From the NCBI GenBank assembly GCA_964546955.1, contig CAZJLP010000007.1, positions 1 to 64,000 on the forward strand: a DNA stretch of 64,000 bases, in the 5' to 3' direction. Positions 45,468 through 53,700 of the stretch are shown here, piece after piece; positions within the stretch are counted from its first letter, which is position 1, and every line of letters begins with the position of its first letter. The stretch comes from CAZJLP01 sp964546955 (GTDB lineage Bacteria > Verrucomicrobiota > Verrucomicrobiia > Opitutales > Opitutaceae). The notes beneath the pieces were generated by a model. The model was not told the origin of the DNA. It searched no databases and saw nothing but the letters and a program-made list of their open reading frames with translations. The translations under genes were made by a program, and so were the position numbers.

Positions 45468-47276
45468 TCAGCTCGCCCCCGACCCGGAGTCAGCGCGTTG
45501 CTTTTGCTCGAGAGAGGAAACCACGTCTTTGAAGCGTAGCTGGTTGCTTTCAGAGGCCTCCATCAGCGCTTGGTGAGCGGATAGAATGAGCTCAGAGCAG
45601 GCTTCCCTCGTTTCGTTCGGGGCGATCAAGATTTCGCGATCGGTCGTTTCAGCTGGAGCATGGCTGATGGCAAACCGCTCGAGGACTCCCATGTCATGCA
45701 GCTGGCTAATTACCCGGCTGCCGGGTTGATGAAGCACAGCCTCGTTCGACAGCTGGAACAGCAAGCCCAGGACGGTCGAATCCATCGCCTCGCATTCCGA
45801 AAGGTCGACCTGGAGGCGTTCGGCGCCCTCGGTCTTGGCCAGGCGTGTAATCTCCCGCAGCGTGGGCGCCACTTGCCAGGTGATCACGCCGGTGAAACGC
45901 ACGACGCACGTCTTTCCGCGCCAGCCCGCTCGCACTCTGCCCCTCGCATCGGACCGCACCCGCTGTAGTTTTCGCGGCAATACCGTCTTGACCGATTCGG
46001 GAGCGCTGCCGTCGCTCGGGGCGGCCAATTCCTCGGCCGCAGGCGCGCGACGCGACGCCACGATGAAGGTAATGTCGTCGGCCGGAGAGAAACCCTCTAG
46101 GTAATTCTGCATCGCCCGCTCCAAGGCCGAACCCATTTCCTTCGCCGGCCGTGCATACTGGCCGGCCAGCAATTCCTTCAGCCGCTCGATCGAAAAATCC
46201 TGGCCCGTCGGATTCGCGGTCTCGGTCACCCCGTCCGAGTAAAAGACGAGGGACTCTCCCACCGCGAGTCGCACCTCGACGGTCGAGAACGTGTTCGGCA
46301 ATTTTGCGCCCAGGATCGGGCCGGACACCGCCACCGCCTCCACCGGACCCTGCGCCGAAACCTTCAATGGTGCGGGATGGGCCGCGGAGGCCACTTGCGC
46401 GCGCCCCGACGCCGGATCCATCACGGCATAGACCATTGTCATCAAAATGGGCGGATCGAACGCCTCCTCCGACAAAGCGTCGTTCAAATGAGCTAGCACC
46501 TTGTCGGGCGCCGCGAGAAAGCTGGCGCTATCCTCTCTGCGCTGAAGAGCTCGCATGAGTTCGCGGAATGTCACGGTGATCATCGCCGCGCTGACGCCGT
46601 GGCCCGCGACATCGACCAAATACAGCGCGATGCGGCCGTGGTTCAGGTTGATCGCACCGAAAAAATCGCCCCCGAGCTGCTCGCACGGTCCGAAATAGCC
46701 GAAGAGATCCAATTCGGGAATGTGGGGAAAGGCTTTTGGCAGAAATTTCAGCTGCACTCGCTGTGCCTTGAGCAAATCGGCCTCCAGCGCTTCCTCCTGC
46801 TGTCGCATTTGCCCGAAGGCCTCGTGCAGCCGCAGCAGGCTAAACTCCAATTTCGCGTTTTGGCGCCGCAAACTTTCCAGCAGCGCGTCGCGCTCGCGCA
46901 CGAGCCGATTCGCCTCACCCGCCCGATCGATCAGCATCGTGAAGGCGCCGAGGTCGGGGATCGGCTTATCCACAAAATCGAATACCCCGGTCTTCAAGGC
47001 CGAAATAATGTCCCTGCGCGTCCCGACTCCCGACATCAGAATACAGGTCATTTGGGGCTGCAGCAGCTTCACCCGCTTGATCAGCTCGATGCCGTCCATT
47101 CCCGGCATGGAGATATCGGTCAACATGATATCGAAGATCCTGTCCTCCACCAAACGCAGCGCGACCGTCGCGTTTGGCGCGACTTGGCAGTCGTCTTTCC
47201 GTTGACGGAAGAAATCGAGCATGACGCGCAAGATGAGCTCGTCGTCGTCCACCACCAGCACGCGTAGATCAGCCAT
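45468..47276 (-). CDS. Receiver-PP2C(SpoIIE/RsbU)-STAS fusion regulator
   Basis: 602 residues from ATG at 47276. A receiver (VLVVDDDELILRVML, acceptor in IMLTDISMPGMDGIEL) is followed by a coiled coil (ERDALLESLRRQNAKLEFSL), a PP2C-type phosphatase (LGGDFFGAINLNHGRIALYLVDVAGHGVSAAMIT, VFYSDGVTETANPTGQ, FSPADDITFIVAS) and a C-terminal STAS domain (CVVRFTGVITWQVAPTLREITRLA, DLSECEAMDSTVLGLL with the phosphorylatable serine). Phosphatase and its antagonist-type STAS target on one chain suggests a self-contained partner-switching module driven by a two-component kinase. No anti-sigma kinase is nearby. Confidence 0.93.
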   Translation of the reverse strand: MADLRVLVVDDDELILRVMLDFFRQRKDDCQVAPNATVALRLVEDRIFDIMLTDISMPGMDGIELIKRVKLLQPQMTCILMSGVGTRRDIISALKTGVFDFVDKPIPDLGAFTMLIDRAGEANRLVRERDALLESLRRQNAKLEFSLLRLHEAFGQMRQQEEALEADLLKAQRVQLKFLPKAFPHIPELDLFGYFGPCEQLGGDFFGAINLNHGRIALYLVDVAGHGVSAAMITVTFRELMRALQRREDSASFLAAPDKVLAHLNDALSEEAFDPPILMTMVYAVMDPASGRAQVASAAHPAPLKVSAQGPVEAVAVSGPILGAKLPNTFSTVEVRLAVGESLVFYSDGVTETANPTGQDFSIERLKELLAGQYARPAKEMGSALERAMQNYLEGFSPADDITFIVASRRAPAAEELAAPSDGSAPESVKTVLPRKLQRVRSDARGRVRAGWRGKTCVVRFTGVITWQVAPTLREITRLAKTEGAERLQVDLSECEAMDSTVLGLLFQLSNEAVLHQPGSRVISQLHDMGVLERFAISHAPAETTDREILIAPNETREACSELILSAHQALMEASESNQLRFKDVVSSLEQKQRADSGSGAS

Positions 47277-47425
47277 AGGGGAGAAGATTGAGGGTTTGCG
47301 CGCGCCCCGCCCCGGACGCGCAGAAAGTGAAAGGCAAGTGATGCAGCCTGGACGCGGGCGCAAGCGGTTCGCGGGGAAAAAACTCCGCTGTGCGGGCCGC
47401 CGAGGCCATGGCCGTGCTCATGAGG

Positions 47426-48763
47426 TTAAAGCTGCGACCGGATCGTGCCGCACAGAGTGTCGATCCACTTTTGGACGGTGGGCCGATTCTCGAATTCCTG
47501 CCGAGTGAGCGGCTTGGAATGCTGGAGATCGTCGCCAAAACTTCGAAGCGCTTCCCGTACCCCCACGCGGTCGAGAATATTCACGTTCATCTCGTCGTTG
47601 ATGGCAAAAGATCGATTGTCGAAATTCACGGAACCGATCGTCACAAACGCATCGTCCACGATCATGACTTTGCAGTGATACATCGCGGGCTGGTACTGAT
47701 AGAATTCGACCCCCGCCTCGAGCAACCGCCCCCAGCGGGAACGCGAAGCGGCGCGCCCGATCCGAGAATCGTTGATCGCCGGCACGATCACCTGCACCTG
47801 GACCCCGCGCTTCCGCGCCGCGACCAACATATCGATCGCCAGGTCATCGGGGACAAAATACGCGTGCGAAATGCGGATGGATTTCCGGGCCGCGGCGATG
47901 GCCAGGAGGTAGGAAATGCGCGCGTTCTCGGGATCCTCATTGGGTCCGCTCTTGTAACATTGGACTTTGCTCTTTCCGACGGGCGAAACGTTCGGACAAT
48001 AATCGGGCCCGGTCAGCAGGCGCCCCGTGGTTTGCAGCCAGTTGGTCGCGAACACCGCTTGCAGCTGTCGGACCGCCGGGCCTTCCACTCTGACTTGAGT
48101 CTCTCTCCACACTTTTGGGGACTCCGCGTTACCCAGCCACTTGTCGTCAATGCACATTCCACCCGTGAACCCCACTCCGCCGTCGATCACGAGAATCTTG
48201 CGATGAGTGCGATGATTGATGTTCGGCTTGATCTCGTACCAATGCTCGCGTCCGTACTTGAGCATCTCCACGCCCGCCGCCCTCAATCGCTCCCAATCCT
48301 CCTTCTTGAGCTTTAAAGTGCCCATTCCGTCGGCGAGGATATGCACCTTCACTCCGGCCTTTGCGCGCTCGGTCAACGCCGCGACGAACTCGTCGCTGAT
48401 TTTTCCGGAAGACCAGATGTACGTTTCGAGCGTGATGGTACGGCGGGCCTTTTTGATCGCGTCGAGCATCTCTGGGAAGAACTGGTCGCCATTCACCAAC
48501 ATCTTCACCGCATTCCCTTCCAGGAACTCCGCCCCCAACAATGGGCCGAGCGTTTCGGCGAAAACCGCGTCTTCGACGCCGTGTCCAAGATGGACGGACT
48601 CCCGCAGAATCTTCGCCGTGGTGATCCAGAAGTATCCACCGACGATCGCGATGATGATGGGGACAAACCAGACCCAAAAGGGCCGGTTCCGCCGCAGACG
48701 GCCTCGCTTCTCATCTGCTGGCCCTGAGCGTCGCGGTTTTACGGTTTGAGAAAACGTGCCCAT
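47426..48763 (-). CDS. Cardiolipin synthase-like phospholipase D family protein
   Basis: 445 residues with one N-terminal membrane helix (FWVWFVPIIIAIVGGYFWI). Both HKD motifs are complete: HRTHRKILVIDGGVGFTGG and MYHCKVMIVDDAFVTIGSVNFDNRS. The interval FFPEMLDAIKKARRTITLETYIW is also typical of bacterial cardiolipin synthases (Cls). It should condense two phosphatidylglycerols or phosphatidylethanolamine with phosphatidylglycerol at the inner membrane. The divergent neighbour is a VTT-domain protein. Confidence 0.92.
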   Translation of the reverse strand: MGTFSQTVKPRRSGPADEKRGRLRRNRPFWVWFVPIIIAIVGGYFWITTAKILRESVHLGHGVEDAVFAETLGPLLGAEFLEGNAVKMLVNGDQFFPEMLDAIKKARRTITLETYIWSSGKISDEFVAALTERAKAGVKVHILADGMGTLKLKKEDWERLRAAGVEMLKYGREHWYEIKPNINHRTHRKILVIDGGVGFTGGMCIDDKWLGNAESPKVWRETQVRVEGPAVRQLQAVFATNWLQTTGRLLTGPDYCPNVSPVGKSKVQCYKSGPNEDPENARISYLLAIAAARKSIRISHAYFVPDDLAIDMLVAARKRGVQVQVIVPAINDSRIGRAASRSRWGRLLEAGVEFYQYQPAMYHCKVMIVDDAFVTIGSVNFDNRSFAINDEMNVNILDRVGVREALRSFGDDLQHSKPLTRQEFENRPTVQKWIDTLCGTIRSQL

Positions 48764-48808
48764 GGAAGTACCCCGACCTAATCAGGGTGAACGACGCGAC
48801 GGACCGTT

Positions 48809-49615
48809 TTGCGGTCGGACGGTTCCCGGAGCGGGCGGCGGCCGCACCGCCTCCGCCTTTGGCTGTCGGACCTCTGTCTCGTGCCCCCTCAGCCTCCCAC
48901 GTCCGAGAGAAGAGCTTTGGCTCCCCTTTCACCCCCCTCACGAGGGCCGTCGCGTTTTGGTCGCCGCGCGGTCGCGGCCGCTATTGCCGCTGTTGCAATC
49001 TGCCTCGTCCTCACGGGTTTTTTCTACATCGACATCGACTGGCAGGCGTTGCAGCGCCTCCTGCTAGCCCTGGATCCGATCGCCTGCATCGCCATCATGG
49101 CTCTGCTTCCCGTCGCGGGGTTTTCGATCGGGATAGTGTACTTGGTGGCGGGAGCAAAATTCGGTCCGGCCATGGGCGGACTGGTCATCGCGGGCGCGAC
49201 CGCTTGTCACCTCGTTCTAACCCATATGATCGCTCGGGGATTCCTCCGGGAACGGCTGGTGCGCTGGTTCTCCCGTTCGAAACACCGCTTGCCTGAGATC
49301 CCCGCCTCGGAGGAGAAGGCCATCTCCGCGCTGGCCGCTCTCGTGCCGGGTCTACCGTATTTTGCCCGCAACTACCTGCTCGCGCTCAGCGGTGTGCCTT
49401 TGCGCATCTATTTTTGGATCTGCCTGCCGATCTACGTGGCGCGCTCGTACATCACGATCTTGCTGGGCGACCTAACCAGCGATCCGAGTGGCACACGCCT
49501 GGGCTGGCTGATCGGTGTTTATCTGCTGAAGCTCGCGATTTGCGGAATTCTTATTCGGTGGCTGCTCAAACGTCATGCCGGCAAGGATGGAGACCCGCCA
49601 GCGCCCGGTGCTTGA
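48809..49615 (+). CDS. TVP38/TMEM64 (VTT domain) membrane protein
   Basis: 268 residues as an upper limit; the first 50 (arginine/proline-rich) are unlike the family, so a later start such as TTG at 48917 is plausible. Core: AVAICLVLTGFFYI, PVAGFSIGIVYLVAGAKFGPAMGGLVIAGAT, ALVPGLPYFARNYLLALSGVPLRIYFWICLPIYVARSYITILLGD and LIGVYLLKLAICGILIRWL. This is the VTT (DedA/TVP38-like) membrane fold with re-entrant loops, linked to lipid handling or membrane homeostasis. Divergent from the PLD-type gene 45 bp away, suggesting shared regulation of lipid genes. Confidence 0.85.
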   Translation: MRSDGSRSGRRPHRLRLWLSDLCLVPPQPPTSERRALAPLSPPSRGPSRFGRRAVAAAIAAVAICLVLTGFFYIDIDWQALQRLLLALDPIACIAIMALLPVAGFSIGIVYLVAGAKFGPAMGGLVIAGATACHLVLTHMIARGFLRERLVRWFSRSKHRLPEIPASEEKAISALAALVPGLPYFARNYLLALSGVPLRIYFWICLPIYVARSYITILLGDLTSDPSGTRLGWLIGVYLLKLAICGILIRWLLKRHAGKDGDPPAPGA

Positions 49616-49652
49616 CAGGGCGGGGAGAAATTCCTTTCCTCCTGCTTCGTCA

Positions 49653-49751
49653 ATGATTCCCGCCGCCCATAACGCCTTGCCTAACGCCCTCGGAATTTCC
49701 TCCGCGGTCTCCGTCGTCGCATCCGTTATGAACGCACCGCGAGGAAGCTGA
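49653..49751 (+). CDS. Candidate 32-codon ORF in front of a strong terminator
   Basis: ATG at 49653 to TGA at 49749-49751: MIPAAHNALPNALGISSAVS followed by VVASVMNAPRGS. The stop is 13 bp before a very strong terminator, and the VTT gene ended 38 bp earlier. It could be a small peptide, a leader, or just the tail of a non-coding RNA. No similarity is recognised. Confidence 0.3.
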   Translation: MIPAAHNALPNALGISSAVSVVASVMNAPRGS

Positions 49752-49764
49752 CGCACGTCACTTT

Positions 49765-49798
49765 GCCCCTCCGGTGCCAACCGGAGGGGCTTTTTTTT
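49765..49798 (+). terminator. Strong intrinsic terminator
   Basis: GCCCCTCCGGT (49765-49775), GCCA loop, ACCGGAGGGGC (49780-49790) and eight T. It is 150 bp past the VTT stop, unusually far, which raises the possibility of a short transcript ending here. Confidence 0.93.
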
Positions 49799-49853
49799 GG
49801 CCTGTCCGGAAGATGCTTGGAGTGGGCGCAACGCAACTCAACCCGCCACGTCC

Positions 49854-50051
49854 ATGTATAGTCCTATTCGTCCTCACCGCATCGCCACTCCGCGCGACGC
49901 CCTGTTCTGCGAACGTACGCTCCTCCCGGCCTGTCGCCCGGACGACAACCGTGCTCCGGCTCATGATTTCCTCGTGCTGAACTACCGGCCCGATCTCACC
50001 GAAGCGTCGACAGACGACGATCAAACCACGTACACGATCGACTTGCCCTAG
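49854..50051 (+). CDS. Small hypothetical protein (65 aa)
   Basis: From ATG at 49854: MYSPIRPHRIATPRDALFCE, then about 45 more residues ending YTIDLP. Composition is balanced and the frame is protected from the terminator by 55 bp. No domain known. Its TAG stop lies in CTAG (50048-50051) that also serves, on the other strand, as the stop of the convergent HAD gene. Confidence 0.5.
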   Translation: MYSPIRPHRIATPRDALFCERTLLPACRPDDNRAPAHDFLVLNYRPDLTEASTDDDQTTYTIDLP

Positions 50052-50740
50052 TACCCGTTGACCGAAGCCTGCATCGAGAGGGCTGGGGCCGAATGGCGCT
50101 CACGGTTCGCCGCGAAGCTCTCGAGCAAATTCGCGAGGTCGCTTGGCGACGCAGCCATGCCGTCGGGCTTGGCCGCGCGAAGCATTTCGATCGCGTCGAA
50201 TCCCCATGTCACCGCAAAGATGGGCAGACCGATCTTGCGGCAGGCTTCCACGTCGCGCACTTCGTCCGCCATGTACACCACCTCGTCGCAGTGGAGCCGG
50301 TGGCGACGAAGAAATTTCTGCAAACCCACGTGCTTGCCGAAGAAATTTCGCTCGCACGAGACCGTTTGGAAAAGGTCGATGTCGTGCCGCTCGATGAACT
50401 TTCGAATATTGCTTACCGCGTTCGAGGAAAGAATGTGCAGGTGATAACCCGCGGCCACGAGCTGTCGCAACGCGCTTGGAATCTGCTCAAAGGGCTGGAG
50501 AGCTTCCATCAGGCGTTCGTAACGCTGCCGCGCTTCGATCGCCAGGAGCGGAACGCGCAGCATGGGAATTCCCAGGCGGCGGCAGCGTTCGACATAGGCG
50601 AGCGTCTTGATTTCGGCCACCTCGTGGCGCGCCAGCCGGGTATACCCGTATTTCGCCGCCATCTCGTTAAATAGTTGAAAACAAATCTCCTCGGAATCGG
50701 CCAGGGTGCCGTCGAAGTCGAATACGAGGTGATTGATCAT
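50048..50740 (-). CDS. HAD-superfamily phosphatase (phosphoglycolate phosphatase-like)
   Basis: 230 residues. Motif I is FDFDGTLAD (nucleophile D8, D10), motif II is HILSSNAV, the K motif is in GKHVGLQKFL and motif IV in VVYMADEVRDVEACRKIGLP. A helical cap (about 17-85) is the C1 type of Gph-like enzymes. The substrate cannot be told. The gene is convergent with, and shares stop-codon bases with, the small ORF at 49854. Confidence 0.9.
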   Translation of the reverse strand: MINHLVFDFDGTLADSEEICFQLFNEMAAKYGYTRLARHEVAEIKTLAYVERCRRLGIPMLRVPLLAIEARQRYERLMEALQPFEQIPSALRQLVAAGYHLHILSSNAVSNIRKFIERHDIDLFQTVSCERNFFGKHVGLQKFLRRHRLHCDEVVYMADEVRDVEACRKIGLPIFAVTWGFDAIEMLRAAKPDGMAASPSDLANLLESFAANRERHSAPALSMQASVNGY

Positions 50741-50849
50741 GGCGCCCTAGACAATTGAACGGCCTGCCGGCTCCCGGCAATACCCGTTCTAGCGACCTTG
50801 AAGGATCTCTCCTTGCCTCCCCGTCTACGCAAGCGCATCAAGGAATCAA

Positions 50850-51908
50850 ATGTCGCGCCGGCCGCTTTCCCTTGCAAAATCCCTGCTGCTCTTTGGCGCG
50901 GTGTGGCTGGGAGGCATCAGCCTCCTGCACGGCTGGTTAAACCTCCAGTGGTTCGAACCGAGTAAGGCGGGGGCTCGGGAATACGAGAAATTCCGGGTCG
51001 GGTTTTTGCCAGTCACGTGTCATTTGACCTGCCCCGTGACCGACTTCATCAACAAGCAGCTGGAGGGAGAGGGCATTTTCGAGCCCAAACGCTTCAGCGG
51101 CTGGCCCGAATTGAAGGAAGCGTTCCTCTCCGGACAGACAAAAGCGACCTTCATTCTCGCACCCATGGCAATGGCGCTTCGCGAGCAGGGCGTGAAAATC
51201 AAAATTGTCTACCTTGGACATCGAGACGGTTCAGCGGTGATGGTGCACAAAGACTCCAAAATCTTTCGCATGCAGGATCTGCGGGGCAAACGCGTGGCCG
51301 TCCCCAATCGCTATTCCAATCAAAGGTTGTTGGTATTTCGCGCGCTCAAGCAGGCGGGAATGACGGTGGACGACATCAAGCTGGTGGAGATGCCGCCACC
51401 CGACATGCCAGCAGCGCTTTTCTCGAAAGCGGTCGACGCCATTTCGAGCGGGGAGCCTTTCATGGGTCAAACGGAGCTCGATGGATATGGGCGCGTTCTC
51501 TGGCTGACAAAAGACGTGTGGCCCAACTTCATTTCGTGCGTCCTTGCGGTGAGCGAGGACGTGATCGAACACGAACGCGGCGCCGTGCAGGAACTGGTGG
51601 ATGGGATCGCCCGCAGCGGAAAGTGGCTGGACCAGACGCCGGAGCACCGCACGCAAGCCTCCGAGTTCGTGAGTAAGAACTACTACAATCAGCACCCCCG
51701 TCTACTCGCCTTCGTCCTGAGCAAGCCGCCCGACCGCGTGAAATACACCGATCTCGTCCCCTTGCGAAAGGATTTCGAGGAAATCGAAGCACTGGCGAGA
51801 GAATCGGGCATTCTCAACGGCCAGGTCAGTTTTGACGACTACGTCGATCCCTCCTTTGCGCGCAAGGCCGACGCTTTGCCCGCCTACCGGTTCGAAGCCT
51901 CCAAATGA
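50850..51908 (+). CDS. ABC transporter substrate-binding protein (nitrate/sulfonate/NMT1-like)
   Basis: 352 residues. It begins with a hydrophobic N-terminal helix (LAKSLLLFGAVWLGGISLLHGW) without a lipobox cysteine, so it is either a signal-anchored or a Sec-exported protein. The body has the NMT1/NrtA-type pattern: FRVGFLPVTCHLTCPVTDFIN, TFILAPMAMALREQGVKIKIVYLGHRDGSAVMVHKDS and LRGKRVAVPNRYSNQRLLVFRALKQAG. The last four bases (ATGA at 51905-51908) overlap the permease start. Ligand possibilities include nitrate, bicarbonate, alkanesulfonates or a pyrimidine precursor. Confidence 0.9.
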   Translation: MSRRPLSLAKSLLLFGAVWLGGISLLHGWLNLQWFEPSKAGAREYEKFRVGFLPVTCHLTCPVTDFINKQLEGEGIFEPKRFSGWPELKEAFLSGQTKATFILAPMAMALREQGVKIKIVYLGHRDGSAVMVHKDSKIFRMQDLRGKRVAVPNRYSNQRLLVFRALKQAGMTVDDIKLVEMPPPDMPAALFSKAVDAISSGEPFMGQTELDGYGRVLWLTKDVWPNFISCVLAVSEDVIEHERGAVQELVDGIARSGKWLDQTPEHRTQASEFVSKNYYNQHPRLLAFVLSKPPDRVKYTDLVPLRKDFEEIEALARESGILNGQVSFDDYVDPSFARKADALPAYRFEASK

Positions 51909-52768
51909 ATCAGGCGTCTTCCGAAACCAAGCTACCCAAGGTTGCCCCGCTCGCACCTGTCGCCCCCCGCCTGCGGTCCACTCCAACTCCAGCCAAACCG
52001 GCAGAAAATGGCTGGGGCCGCATCGTGCGCCCCGGCATCGTCGCCGTCCTCTTTCTTGCCGGCTGGGATTTGAGCGTGCGCTTTTCCGGCAGCGATCTCT
52101 TTCCCAAACCGCTGGAGGTACTACACGGACTGCGCGAGCTCGCGCTCAAGGGATTGCTCGTGAAGTACATTGTGGCATCGCTCTTCCGGGTATCCTGCGG
52201 CTTTGGCCTCGCGGTCTTGGTGGGGGTTCCCGCCGGCTTGGTCCTCGGCTGGTACAAATCCGCTTTCGAAGCCTTCAACCCGTTCATTCAGGTCTTCCGT
52301 CCCATTTCGCCCATTGCCTGGATCCCGGTCGCCATCCTGTGGTTCCATCTCTCGGACGCGGCGCCCATTTTTCTCATTTTCCTGGCCAGCGTATTCCCGA
52401 TCACGGTGTCGGCAATTTCAGCGGTCCAGAACATGCAGCCGGTTTACCTGCGCGCGGCTCAAAATTTTGGCCTTCGCCGCAGCGAGCTTTTCCGGCAGGT
52501 GATTTTTCGCGCGTGTTTGCCTCAGATCATCACGGGGATCCGCATTGCCCTGGGCGTCGCGTGGCTCGTGGTCGTCGCCGCCGAGATGATCGCGGTCGAT
52601 AGCGGACTCGGCTACCTCATCATCGACGCCCGCAACGCCGGCAAGCGATACGATCTCGTCGTCGCGGGGATGTTTTTGATTGGGGTGATCGGGTTGATGC
52701 TCGATGTGCTCGTGCGCCGGCTCGAAACGTTCGATGAGACACGCTGGGGGTACGCGAACCGCCGATGA
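51905..52768 (+). CDS. ABC transporter permease (SsuC/TauC/NrtB-like)
   Basis: 287 residues. A proline-rich cytoplasmic N-terminus is followed by six membrane segments; the coupling motif is AAQNFGLRRSELFRQVIFRACLPQIITGIRIALGVAWL, the EAA-type loop of the BPD transport family. It forms a dimer through which the ligand crosses. Coupled by 4-nt overlaps on both sides to the binding protein and ATPase genes, so the three form a single translational unit. Confidence 0.94.
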   Translation: MNQASSETKLPKVAPLAPVAPRLRSTPTPAKPAENGWGRIVRPGIVAVLFLAGWDLSVRFSGSDLFPKPLEVLHGLRELALKGLLVKYIVASLFRVSCGFGLAVLVGVPAGLVLGWYKSAFEAFNPFIQVFRPISPIAWIPVAILWFHLSDAAPIFLIFLASVFPITVSAISAVQNMQPVYLRAAQNFGLRRSELFRQVIFRACLPQIITGIRIALGVAWLVVVAAEMIAVDSGLGYLIIDARNAGKRYDLVVAGMFLIGVIGLMLDVLVRRLETFDETRWGYANRR

Positions 52769-53553
52769 ATAGCCCCATCATTTCATTCCGCGGCGTCTGG
52801 ATGAGCTTCCCCGGTAAAGGGCACTCGCAGGACGTTCATGTCCTTGAGTCGATCAACGCCGACATTTTTCGCGGGGAATTTGTCTGCATCGTGGGACCCA
52901 GCGGTTGCGGAAAATCCACCCTGCTCAATATCGTCGGCGGTTTCGTCCAGGCCACTTCTGGCGAGGCGGTGGTGGAAGGCCAGCCGGTGCGCGGTCCCGA
53001 TCCGCGGCGAATTTTTGTTTTTCAGGAGAATGGCGTCTTTCCGTGGCTTACGGTCCGCGAAAACATCGGATTCGGGCTCCAGCGCCGCCCCGCCCCCCAG
53101 CGGGACGAAACGGTGCGTTACTACACGGAAATGGTCGGACTGACGGGGTTCGAGAACGCGTACCCCCGCGAACTTTCCGGGGGAATGCGTCAACGGGTCG
53201 AGATCGCCCGCGCCTTGGCGGCAAACCCGGATGTCATTTACATGGATGAGCCGTTTGGCGCGCTCGATTTCATCACACGGCTGAAGATGCGCGCCGATCT
53301 CGTTCGAATCTGGCAGGCGGAAAAGAAAACCATCCTGTTCGTCACTCACGACATCGAGGAGGCGGTTCAACTCGCCGACCGGATTCTCGTCATGAGCAAA
53401 CGTCCCGCGACGATTCAAGAGGATGTCCGTGTCGACCTCCCCCGGCCCCGCGACCTCGATTCGCCGGGCTACCTGGAAAAGCGAGATCATATCTTTCACG
53501 CCATGGGCATGAGCTTGCGCGTCGGGGAAGTCGCGCCGACAAATCGAGAGTAG
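52765..53553 (+). CDS. ABC transporter ATP-binding protein (SsuB/TauB/NrtD-like)
   Basis: 262 residues. Walker A GPSGCGKST (44-52), signature LSGGMRQRVEIARAL, Walker B VIYMDEPFGALD and the H-loop VTHDIEEAV are all intact. It has the length of the nitrate/sulfonate group without an extra C-terminal sensor domain. Overlaps the permease by ATGA at 52765-52768. Two repeat copies follow the stop. Confidence 0.95.
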   Translation: MNSPIISFRGVWMSFPGKGHSQDVHVLESINADIFRGEFVCIVGPSGCGKSTLLNIVGGFVQATSGEAVVEGQPVRGPDPRRIFVFQENGVFPWLTVRENIGFGLQRRPAPQRDETVRYYTEMVGLTGFENAYPRELSGGMRQRVEIARALAANPDVIYMDEPFGALDFITRLKMRADLVRIWQAEKKTILFVTHDIEEAVQLADRILVMSKRPATIQEDVRVDLPRPRDLDSPGYLEKRDHIFHAMGMSLRVGEVAPTNRE

Positions 53554-53570
53554 AAAGGAGCGGAGAACGT

Positions 53571-53670
53571 GGTGGAACTGCCGTCCCGGCAGGTTGGCTC
53601 GGGTTCTACTGAGGCGTTGGCCGGGCAATCGCGACCATAGCCCGCCGGGGACGGCGGGCTCCACCTTCTG
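53571..53670. repeat. Dispersed palindromic repeat, inverted pair (copies 6 and 7)
   Basis: GGTGGAACTGCCGTCCCGGC (53571-53590) is an inverted copy and CCCGCCGGGGACGGCGGGCT plus CCACCTTCTG (53641-53670) a direct copy. They flank 45 bp between the ABC operon and the ligase gene end, the same inverted-then-direct arrangement as at 30421-30516. Confidence 0.75.
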
Positions 53671-53700
53671 GCGTCAGTCTCGTTTGTGATTCCACCTCCC

